From Streptomyces sp. NBC_00659 (GTDB lineage Bacteria > Actinomycetota > Actinomycetes > Streptomycetales > Streptomycetaceae): a stretch of DNA of 64,000 nucleotides. The DNA lies in contig NZ_CP109031.1 in NCBI RefSeq assembly GCF_036226925.1, forward strand, positions 248,001 through 312,000, read 5' to 3'. The first letter of the stretch is position 1. Every line of letters begins with the position of its first letter. Under the pieces are notes generated by a model. The model did not search any database. It worked only from the letters and a program-made list of their open reading frames with translations, and was not told the origin of the DNA. Made by a program: the position numbers and the translations under genes. This document shows positions 57,394 to 64,000 of this stretch, piece by piece.

Positions 57394-58337
57394 ACCTGGA
57401 GGACGAATTCGCGCAGGTCCGCGGTGAGTTGATCGCGCACTGCTACCGGATGCTCGGCTCGCTGCACGACGCGGAGGACGTGGTACAGGACGCGTATGTG
57501 CGCGCCTGGAAGGGCTTCGCGGAGTTCGAGCGGCGCTCCTCGGTCAGAACGTGGCTGTACCGGATCGCCACGCGGCTCTGCCTGAACGCCCTGAAACACA
57601 GCAGTCGCCGTCTGGTGCCCTCGGCGCTGGGTGCGCCCGGAACCGATCCGGACGACCTGGACGCGCCGATGCTGGAGGCGAGCTGGCTCGAGCCGCTCCC
57701 CGATCACCTGATGAGCGCCGACCCGGCAGTCGTCGTAGGGACTCGGCAGAGCCTGAGGCTGGCGATGGTCGCGGCGCTGCAGCATCTGCCGCCGCGGCAA
57801 CGCGCGGTTCTGATTCTCCGGGACGTCCTGGTCTGGCCGGCATCCGAGGTCGCCGCCGTGCTCGGCACCACGACCGCGGCCGTCAACAGCTCGCTGCAGC
57901 GCGCACGGGCCGAACTCGCCAGGGTCGCCCCGGCCGAGGACCAGTTCAGCGAACCGGACGAGCCCTGGCGCCGGACCCTGCTCGATCAGTACGCCAGAGC
58001 CTTCGAGCGGGCGGACCTGGTCGCTCTCGAAGGGCTCCTGACGCAGGACGTCCGATGGGAAATGCCCCCGATCCCGACCTGGTTCAGCGGCCGAGAGAAT
58101 GTACTGCGTCTGCTCGCGGCCAAACTGGTGCCCGGCGACGGACGGCGCGTCATGGTGGAGACGTCAGCCAACGGCCAGCCCGCGTTCGCCCTGTACAGCC
58201 GCGGTCGTGACGGCCTCTTCCACGCGCGCTACCTGCAGGTGCTGACGCCGTCCGAAGAGGGAGTGTCGGCGGTGCTCGCATTCCACCGGGCTGACCTGTT
58301 CCCCTCCTTCGGCCTGCCGCTCGAACGTCTTGCCTGA
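57390..58337 (+). CDS. ECF sigma factor with C-terminal SnoaL-like domain (SigG / sigma-70 X5 type)
   Basis: 315 aa. Region 2 DAEDVVQDAYVRAWKGFAEFERRS and region 4 LPPRQRAVLILRDVLVWPASEVAAVLGTTTAAVNSSLQRARAEL are intact. The ~130-residue tail (LLDQYARAFERADLVALEGLLTQDVRWEMPPIPTWFSGREN ... ANGQPAFALYSRG) is the SnoaL-like extension of the SigG group, which replaces a separate anti-sigma factor. No anti-sigma gene is adjacent, as expected. Start ATG 57390 overlaps the MFS stop. Confidence 0.92.
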   Translation: MNLEDEFAQVRGELIAHCYRMLGSLHDAEDVVQDAYVRAWKGFAEFERRSSVRTWLYRIATRLCLNALKHSSRRLVPSALGAPGTDPDDLDAPMLEASWLEPLPDHLMSADPAVVVGTRQSLRLAMVAALQHLPPRQRAVLILRDVLVWPASEVAAVLGTTTAAVNSSLQRARAELARVAPAEDQFSEPDEPWRRTLLDQYARAFERADLVALEGLLTQDVRWEMPPIPTWFSGRENVLRLLAAKLVPGDGRRVMVETSANGQPAFALYSRGRDGLFHARYLQVLTPSEEGVSAVLAFHRADLFPSFGLPLERLA

Positions 58338-58440
58338 CTGCCCGGGCGGGTGCGGCGGCGTGGGCGGTGGTGGGGGCGAGCGATACGGCGAGCGCGGACA
58401 GCGCGGCAGCAGCCGTACGGGCGGCGGGGATGAAACCCAC
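58338..58440 (-). pseudogene. 5' end of a lost secreted-protein gene
   Basis: GTG 58440 with AGGAG at 5-base spacing opens a textbook signal peptide (MGFIPAARTAAAALSALAVSLAPTTAHAA) plus a few residues, then runs into the sigma-factor gene antisense. Start signals are good but the mature protein is gone, so the gene was cut when the sigma-factor operon arrived or by deletion. Confidence 0.5.
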
Positions 58441-58635
58441 GAGGACTCCTCTCGACGATCACGGACGGTTTGTGATCTTCGTAGCGGATCCGCATCTCGC
58501 CGGCGCTTGAGCCGGTGGATCAACTCGCCGCGCCGGGGCGGCATCCAGTGCGGTCTCCCCACCACACGACCACGGATGTAAGTTGCTCTAAGCAGTTCCA
58601 GTCCTTACTTCCCGCCGAGGCTACGGAGCACATTC

Positions 58636-59871
58636 ATGCCCCACCTGCTGCCGGACACGAGACCGCAGCGCATCCTCGCCGCTTCCAACTTCGTCTACAC
58701 CGTCGGCAGCGGCCTCTATCTGACCGCGGGAGTGCTGTACTTCACTCAAGCGGTTCGCCTGCCCGCAAGCCAAGTGGGCCTCGGACTTGGCATCGCCGGC
58801 TTCCTCGCTTTGGCCGCCGGTATCGCCGCCGGCCACCTCGCGGATCGACGCGGCGCACGCGGCGTCTACGTCGCCACCCTCACCATCCAGGCCGTGGCCA
58901 CGGCCGCCTTTGTACTGGCCGACAGCTTCTGGCCGTTCGTGATCGCAGTATGCGCGGCGACCGGAGCCAAGGGAGCGGGGCTGGCCGCCCGTAGTCCGCT
59001 CATCCGGCACCACGGAGGCGAGCGCCCGCAAGAGTTCCGTGCCTACCTGCGCGCCGTGAGCAACATCGGCATTTCTCTCGGTGCCGTCCTGGCGGGCTGG
59101 GCCGTCCAAGTCGGCACCCACACGTCCTATCAGCTACTCGTCGTCGGCAACGCCATCGCCTTCGCCGCATCCGCGATGGTCATGTTCCTCTTGCCGAAGG
59201 TCACCCCGGTGCCCGTGGCAAAGGGGCCACGCTGGACAGCCCTGCAAGACCGCCCCTATCTCGCCCTCACCGTCCTGGACGGTGTCATGGCCATCCAGTT
59301 CAAAGTGCTGACCGTAGCCATACCCCTGTGGCTGATCACCCGCACCGAAGCCCCACACTGGCTCATCTCGGGCACCATGCTCCTCAACACTCTCCTCGTC
59401 ATCGGCTTCCAGATACGCGCCAGCCGCAACATCGACAACCCCGCCGCCGGGGCATGGGCCTACCGTCGCTCCGGTGTCGCCTTCCTCATGGCCTGCACGC
59501 TGATCTCGCTGTCCGCCGGCGTACCGGCCTGGGCCGCGGCAACACTCCTGCTGACCGCGGTGACCGTCCACACCATCGGTGAACTGTGGCATTCCGCAGC
59601 CGGCTTCGAGGTCTCCTTCGCCCTCGCTCCCCAGCACGCCACCGGCCAATACCTAGGAGTGTTCGGCCTCGGCGCCGGCCTGGCCGAGGCCGTCGGACCG
59701 GCCCTGCTCATCTCGCTCTGCATCACCTGGGGACGTCCAGGCTGGTACGTCGTAGGTTCGATGTTCCTCCTGGCAGGCCTGGCCGCACCCGTCACCGTCA
59801 GCTGGGCACAACGCCATCAGCCGGAAGAGTCCGTCCGCAAGGATGTAGAGCATCAAGCAGTCACAGCCTGA
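58636..59871 (+). CDS. MFS transporter (12-TM)
   Basis: 411 aa from ATG 58636 with GGAG 7 bases upstream. Motif A GHLADRRGARGVY and twelve likely helices (for example VAFLMACTLISLSAG and AATLLLTAVTVHTIG) are seen. The type resembles efflux pumps that lie alone in Streptomyces genomes. It is not close to the DHA2 pump upstream. Substrate unknown. Confidence 0.9.
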   Translation: MPHLLPDTRPQRILAASNFVYTVGSGLYLTAGVLYFTQAVRLPASQVGLGLGIAGFLALAAGIAAGHLADRRGARGVYVATLTIQAVATAAFVLADSFWPFVIAVCAATGAKGAGLAARSPLIRHHGGERPQEFRAYLRAVSNIGISLGAVLAGWAVQVGTHTSYQLLVVGNAIAFAASAMVMFLLPKVTPVPVAKGPRWTALQDRPYLALTVLDGVMAIQFKVLTVAIPLWLITRTEAPHWLISGTMLLNTLLVIGFQIRASRNIDNPAAGAWAYRRSGVAFLMACTLISLSAGVPAWAAATLLLTAVTVHTIGELWHSAAGFEVSFALAPQHATGQYLGVFGLGAGLAEAVGPALLISLCITWGRPGWYVVGSMFLLAGLAAPVTVSWAQRHQPEESVRKDVEHQAVTA

Positions 59872-60084
59872 CCACAGCAATCCACGTGCCAGAGAGCTCC
59901 CCGCCGGAGGCGAAGGGCTTCGCGGTCCTGCCGCGCAGCCGGGCTGTGGAACGGTCTTGGCCGTGGATCATGCGGGTCCGTCGGTACTGCCGTGACCACG
60001 AACCCCTCACCGAGATGAGCAAATTCGCTGATCACATGGGCCGCGATCACTCTCAGGGGCGTGGGCGTGAGTGGGTTGTGCGCG

Positions 60085-61053
60085 TTACGCGGAGCCGTTC
60101 GAGATCAGGAGTCGGGTGAGCCAGTCGGTGCGGGTTCGGCGGGCTGTGGCCGAGATGTCTGCCTGCGGGTACAGGGCGTCGAAACCGTGGAAGCCGCCTG
60201 CCCAGACGTGGAGTTCGGCCTGGCCGCCGGCCGCCCAGATGCGGGTGGCGTAGTCGGTGTCCTCGTCGCGGAAGACTTCGGCGGAGCCGACGTCGATGTA
60301 GGTGGTCGGCAGGCCCGAGAGGTCCTTGGCCCGGGCGGGCGAGACGTACGGGGACACCTCGTCGACGGTGAGGTCGCCGAGAACGGCTCGCCATCCGAAC
60401 TCGTTCATCTCGCCGGTCCAGACACCGGGCACGCCGGAGTACTGGCGGCTGGAGGTGGTGGTGTTGCGGTGGTCGAGCATGGGGCAGATCAGCACCTGCG
60501 CGGCGATCGCCGGGGCGCCGAGGTCGCGTGCCAGCAGGGTGAGGCCGGCAGCGAGGCCGCCGCCGGCGCTGGCGCCGGCGACGATGATACGGGTGGGGTC
60601 GATGCCCAGTTCTTCGGAGTGTTCGGCGGTCCAGAGCAGACCTTGGTAGCAGTCGTCGACGAGGGTGGTGCCGGTGGCTTCCGGTGCGAGCCGGTAGTCC
60701 ACGGACACCACGACCGCGCCGAACTCGTCGAGCCATTCCAGCGGGATGTCGATCTGCGAGAAGCGGTCGCCCATGACCATCCCGCCACCGTGCATCCAGT
60801 AGATGCAGGGGGCGGCCGTGGTGCGATCGGCGTTCGCGGGGCTGAAGACTGACAGGCGGATCCGGGCGCCGTCCTTGGCCGGCACGCTGACCTCGCGCCT
60901 GTCGACCTGCCGGTGTACCAGGAGCGAGTCGACGGGCGCCGAGGGGAGCCGTCGCAGTTGCGCGAGAACGTCCGGGGTGAGCTGGGACATGAGGGTCATG
61001 CCGGTCAGCAGCTCGCGCAGTTCGGGGTCCAGAGCGGGACGTGCCGGGGTCAT
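60085..61053 (-). CDS. alpha/beta hydrolase of the hormone-sensitive-lipase family
   Basis: 322 aa from ATG 61053. HSL motifs are YWMHGGGMVMGD (oxyanion hole), GASAGGGLAAG (Ser), the Asp in EVFRDEDTDYA and GGFHGFD (His). A cap helix region with LTPDVLAQLRRL stands at the N-terminus. This should be a cytoplasmic carboxylesterase for short acyl or aryl esters. The ABM-like gene follows upstream on the same strand after 92 bases and may be in the same transcript. Confidence 0.92.
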   Translation of the reverse strand: MTPARPALDPELRELLTGMTLMSQLTPDVLAQLRRLPSAPVDSLLVHRQVDRREVSVPAKDGARIRLSVFSPANADRTTAAPCIYWMHGGGMVMGDRFSQIDIPLEWLDEFGAVVVSVDYRLAPEATGTTLVDDCYQGLLWTAEHSEELGIDPTRIIVAGASAGGGLAAGLTLLARDLGAPAIAAQVLICPMLDHRNTTTSSRQYSGVPGVWTGEMNEFGWRAVLGDLTVDEVSPYVSPARAKDLSGLPTTYIDVGSAEVFRDEDTDYATRIWAAGGQAELHVWAGGFHGFDALYPQADISATARRTRTDWLTRLLISNGSA

Positions 61054-61145
61054 GGCGTGGGCCTTTCGTGGTGTGGTGCCGGGCAAACGAAGACGGAGGC
61101 GTCTGGGCAGGTGGCCAGGTGGCGTCGGCAGATCGGTCCAGGGGC

Positions 61146-61463
61146 TCAGAAGGCGGCTTTGCCGAGGACCGGGACGTAGTCGGTGTACTCGGGCTCGTTG
61201 ACCAGCAGCCCGGCGATCTGCGCCACGATGGCCTGGGCGGCCTCGCCGGCGAAGATCCGGTGGTGGTCCTCCTCGCTGGTCCAGCCCTCGGTGACATGGA
61301 TGACGTCGGTGTCGGACGCGGAACGGGAGACGAGGTAGACGACGCAGTGTTCGCTCGCGCCGGGGCTGCCCTCGTTCAGGCCGGTCAGCAGCAGATCGAC
61401 CAGCCGGCCGCCCAACCCGGGCTTGGCGGTCAGGGTGGCGTTGAATCCGTAGTTGGCAAGCAC
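61146..61463 (-). CDS. ABM-domain (antibiotic biosynthesis monooxygenase-like) protein
   Basis: 105 aa. I use GTG 61463 because AAGGAG stands 6 bases upstream; the longer ATG 61502 has a weaker AGGGG. The ferredoxin-like ABM pattern is clear: ANYGFNATLTAKPGLGGRLVDLLLTGL, CVVYLVSRSASDTDVIHVTEGWTSEEDHHRIF. Such proteins are small cofactor-free monooxygenases or haem-binding helpers. It is divergent from the AraC gene and next to the HSL-type esterase, suggesting joint use in breaking down an aromatic or ester compound. Confidence 0.82.
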   Translation of the reverse strand: MLANYGFNATLTAKPGLGGRLVDLLLTGLNEGSPGASEHCVVYLVSRSASDTDVIHVTEGWTSEEDHHRIFAGEAAQAIVAQIAGLLVNEPEYTDYVPVLGKAAF

Positions 61464-61606
61464 GATGTTCTCCTTCGCATTGATGGAGTGAGCTGATTCC
61501 ATTAAATGCCCCTGACCTGCTGAAACGTTAGAACGATGGTCGCGAGTACTTGCACGATCCTCGTGATTTCGGGAGCAGGATGGTGGAGGGGTGCTGCAAT
61601 GGACGC

Positions 61607-62512
61607 ATGTCCCTAGAAGAGTTCCGAACCCTGCTGGACCGGCATGCCAGGCCCGACTGGACCACCGCCATCGACGGCGTCCTGATCTCGAAGGTCGACC
61701 GGCCGGATCCACCGGCGCCCTCCATGTCCGGCACGGTGCTCGCCGTCATCGCCCAGGGCGCGAAACGACTCGCGCTGGGCGAGAGGGTCTACGAGTACGG
61801 CCCCGGGCAGTACCTGGTCGCATCCGTCGACCTGCCCGTCACCGGGCAGTTCACCCAGGCCGACCCCAAGCAGCCCGCCCTCGGCTTCGGCCTCACCCTG
61901 GAACCGTCCGCGGTCGCGGAAGTGCTGCTGCAGGCCGGTCCGGGCGACCTCCCCCGCACCGGCGCAGGCACACCGTCGGGGATCGCCGTCAGCGACGCTT
62001 CGGCCTCGCTGCTCGATGCGGTGGTCCGGCTGCTGCGACTGCTCGACGAACCCCGCGACCGGGCCGTACTCGCGCCGCTGGTCAAACGCGAGATCCTGTG
62101 GCGCCTGATCACTGGCGAGCAGGGTGCGACGGTACGCGAACTCGGCCTGGCCGACAGCGGTCTCAGCCACGTCTCCCGGGCCGTGCGCTGGATCCGCGAG
62201 CACTACGCGCAGTCCTTCCGCGTCGAGGACGTGGCACGCATGTCCGGCATGAGCGTCTCCGCCTTCTATCGCAACTTCCAGGCGGTGACCGCGATGAGCC
62301 CCATCCAGTTCCAGAAGCAGATCAGGCTGCAGGAGGCCCGGTTGCTGCTCGCCACCCACCCGGGCGACGTCACCGGCATCGGCCGGCGCGTGGGCTATGA
62401 CAACCCCTCGCAGTTCAGCCGGGAGTACCGCCGCCAGTTCGGTGCGCCCCCGAGCCGGGACGCCGCCCGTCTGCGCAGCACCGCGCACTCCCCCGTGGCC
62501 GTCCTGCCCTGA
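61607..62512 (+). CDS. AraC family regulator with AraC_N-type sensor domain
   Basis: 301 aa from ATG 61607 (MSLEEFRTLL fits the family start); ATG 61580 in frame is an alternative with a closer ribosome site. The N-terminal sensor reads TVLAVIAQGAKRLALGERVYEYGPGQYLVASVDLPV. The double HTH is at about 200-290 (FRVEDVARMSGMSVSAFYRNFQAVTAMSPIQFQKQIRLQEAR, GYDNPSQFSREYRRQFG). It lies between the leftward ABM/esterase pair and the rightward SDR gene, and so probably activates one or both in response to a small organic inducer. Confidence 0.92.
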   Translation: MSLEEFRTLLDRHARPDWTTAIDGVLISKVDRPDPPAPSMSGTVLAVIAQGAKRLALGERVYEYGPGQYLVASVDLPVTGQFTQADPKQPALGFGLTLEPSAVAEVLLQAGPGDLPRTGAGTPSGIAVSDASASLLDAVVRLLRLLDEPRDRAVLAPLVKREILWRLITGEQGATVRELGLADSGLSHVSRAVRWIREHYAQSFRVEDVARMSGMSVSAFYRNFQAVTAMSPIQFQKQIRLQEARLLLATHPGDVTGIGRRVGYDNPSQFSREYRRQFGAPPSRDAARLRSTAHSPVAVLP

Positions 62513-62666
62513 ACCATCTGAAGCACGGTAGAGGATCGTGCAGGAAGAGGCGAGGATAGTTCTACTGTTTCAGCAGGTCAGAGCGATTCAATGGAATCAC
62601 CGATTCCCCAGCCGTGCAGGAAAATGCCTGTCCGGCCGGGGATCCCATCCCATCGCAAGGATCGCC

Positions 62667-63416
62667 ATGAAGACCGTTCTGATCACTGGTACCTCGTCCG
62701 GATACGGACGGGAGACAGCCCTCCACTTCCATGCGCAGGGGTGGAACGTCATCGCCACGATGCGCACCCCGCGTCGGGACGCTCTGCCCTCCTCGGACCG
62801 GCTGCGCGTCGTCGGGCTCGACGTGACCGAGCCCGAGAGCATCACCGCCGCACTTGAGGCAGCCGGCCCCGTCGACGTCCTGGTCAACAACGCGGGCGTC
62901 CCCTCGATCGGTGTGTTCGAGGGCACCCCCATGGCCCGCGTTCGGGAAGTGTTCGAGACCAACACCTTCGGCGTGATGGCGACCACCCAGGCGGTGCTGC
63001 CCCAGTTCCGCGAACGCGGCTCCGGCGTGGTGGTCAACGTGACCTCCAGCGTGGTGCTGGGCCACATGCCACTCTCGGCCGTCTACAAGGCGAGCAAGAT
63101 GGCCATCGAGGGGTTCACCTCCTCTCTCGCGCTCGAACTCGCGCCGTTCGGCGTGCGCGCCAAGACGGTCGAGCCGGGCGCCTGCCTGACGACGAACTTC
63201 GCCGCCACGGCGACACAGGGCGCCCTGCTGGACGAACTGGTCCCGGCGCCCTACGCAGCGTGGGCGGAGAAGGCCATGGGCGACTTCACGGGCCAGGACC
63301 TGTTCACCGAGGAAAGCGACGTCGCCGAAGCGGTGTGGCGCGCCGTGCACGACACGACCGGGCAGCTGCGCTTCCCGGCCGGTCCCGACGCAGTCTGGCT
63401 CGCCCAGGCAAAGTGA
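62667..63416 (+). CDS. short-chain dehydrogenase/reductase (SDR)
   Basis: 249 aa from ATG 62667 with AAGGA upstream. GTSSGYG cofactor motif (residues 8-14), NNAG, Ser in VTSSVVLG and YKASK active site. The style is that of classical SDRs next to AraC_N regulators. It is 154 bases after the AraC gene. Likely oxidises or reduces an alcohol/aldehyde in the same response. Confidence 0.92.
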   Translation: MKTVLITGTSSGYGRETALHFHAQGWNVIATMRTPRRDALPSSDRLRVVGLDVTEPESITAALEAAGPVDVLVNNAGVPSIGVFEGTPMARVREVFETNTFGVMATTQAVLPQFRERGSGVVVNVTSSVVLGHMPLSAVYKASKMAIEGFTSSLALELAPFGVRAKTVEPGACLTTNFAATATQGALLDELVPAPYAAWAEKAMGDFTGQDLFTEESDVAEAVWRAVHDTTGQLRFPAGPDAVWLAQAK

Positions 63417-63829
63417 CGTGGGCAGTGGGCAGAGTCCTTGCCACCGGCGAGGCGTTCGGCTCCCGCGCGTACGACGGGCCGAGGGCTTCCGGCCGGCGGG
63501 GCGTTCGCGCGGCGGGCTGAGCCGGCAGCATGTCCATGGAGTGCCTGACAGCACTCCCGGTCCTCGGCCCCTCCGGGGATGACGAGGTAGTGGACGATGT
63601 TGATGGCGATCGTGGTGTCACCCGTCCCGAGGCGGGGGGAGGCCTCTGCCGCGGACCCACTGGTCCCCCATCGCGTCGGCCGTCGGCGTCCGAAGGATCT
63701 CGGGCTCGTTCGGCGCCCGCTGCATGGGCCGCCCGCCATGAGGGAGGCCGGACGACTGGGCGAACCGGTCGATGCCGTCGAGGGCAGCGGCGCGGATCTG
63801 CTCGATCATCTCGGCGTTGGCCTCCGCCA
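63417..63829. other. unresolved stretch
   Basis: About 410 bases. Leftward frames read RLGTGDTTIAINIVHYLVIPGGAEDREC and, nearer the right end, MIEQIRAAALDGIDRFAQSSGLPHGGRPMQRAPNEPEILRTP. Both look protein-like but neither has a start, a recognised family or a clear stop context. Probably gene debris. Confidence 0.4.
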
Positions 63830-64000
63830 TGTCGCCTGGCACGTTCGCGGAGGTCTTGACGCTCTGGGCATCGAGCCACGCAGGCGCTCGGCTCGGCGTT
63901 CCGGCCTTCGGCCTGGCGCAGCAACTGGCGCAGGAAGCCGTTGCGTTGGTGAAAGACACCAACTCCCAGCGGGCATCGGAGAGATCACTGGGATACGGGC
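63830..64000 (-). pseudogene. IS5-family transposase N-terminal remnant, at window edge
   Basis: Read leftward from the edge: SDLSDARWELVSF, then in a shifted frame LRQLLRQAEGRNAEPSACV, then LDAQSVKTSANVPG. These are the start of an IS5-type transposase and the segment just before its first catalytic Asp (LDAQSVKTSANV). A large part between them is missing. The rest lies outside or is lost. Confidence 0.6.

Noticed and set aside
60053..61297. Leftward 414-codon frame over the HSL-type hydrolase
   Set aside because: Shifted-frame shadow rich in Arg/Pro/His; the frame ending at 60085 has all hydrolase motifs.

Overview
The window is high-GC DNA with GTG starts, Tat-type (RR) and lipoprotein signals, SpoIIE/PP2C phosphatase, LAL regulators, an ECF sigma factor of the SigG/X5 type, pSAM2-type Rep debris and many worn IS fragments. 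This points to the accessory part (perhaps a chromosome arm) of a Streptomyces or close relative. No rRNA, tRNA or core housekeeping gene was seen.

Layout. 1-2846: a ThuA-like secreted protein (cut by the window edge) and a Tat-exported quinoprotein-type beta-propeller with a cupredoxin-like tail. 3041-14052: a catabolic locus. An IclR gene, a CoA-transferase and a citryl-CoA-lyase-like gene point left; an aldehyde dehydrogenase, a ThDP enzyme and a complete branched-chain-amino-acid-type ABC importer (with a fused LivM-LivG) point right. The genes are chained by 4-base overlaps, and a perfect palindrome lies in the divergent promoter region. 14051-15165: a TnpB 3' remnant joined to a broken Old-Yellow-Enzyme-type reductase. 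15154-16836: a TetR gene divergent from a shikimate-dehydrogenase-fold protein that has lost its catalytic residues. 17203-29779: a decayed zone of small membrane proteins, a TraB-like protein, a propeller protein, a secreted protein, a PAS-SpoIIE phosphatase and an orphan 199-aa protein. Between them lie remnants of a DNA ligase, a CFA synthase, a RepSA-like initiator, IS5, ISKra4 and IS630.

29954-41809: two giant tandem LAL regulators followed by an enzyme island (metallo-beta-lactamase-fold hydrolase, three alpha/beta hydrolases, SDR, cupin). A shared 25-bp motif precedes two of the enzyme genes, and a 16-bp tandem repeat precedes the SDR. 42349-44209: a MerR regulator and a membrane protein, with two mirror-image MerR-type promoters; the divergent target gene is broken.

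44592-51933 is the most striking part. One gene encodes a macro domain, a uracil-DNA-glycosylase-like domain and an ADP-ribosyltransferase domain in a single chain. The next encodes a GT-B glycosyltransferase-like domain, a NACHT ATPase and a HEAT-repeat array. This arrangement resembles STAND-type immunity proteins beside an NAD/ADP-ribose and base-excision effector. It is my candidate for an undescribed conflict system, although a hairpin separates the two genes.

52438-64000: a VOC protein, an NmrA-like protein, debris of an HTH-NTPase gene and of IS21/IS5, a lone type I-E-like CRISPR repeat, an ECF sigma/MFS operon behind a large nested palindrome, a second MFS transporter, an HSL-family hydrolase, an ABM-like protein, an AraC regulator, an SDR, and an IS5 remnant at the right edge.
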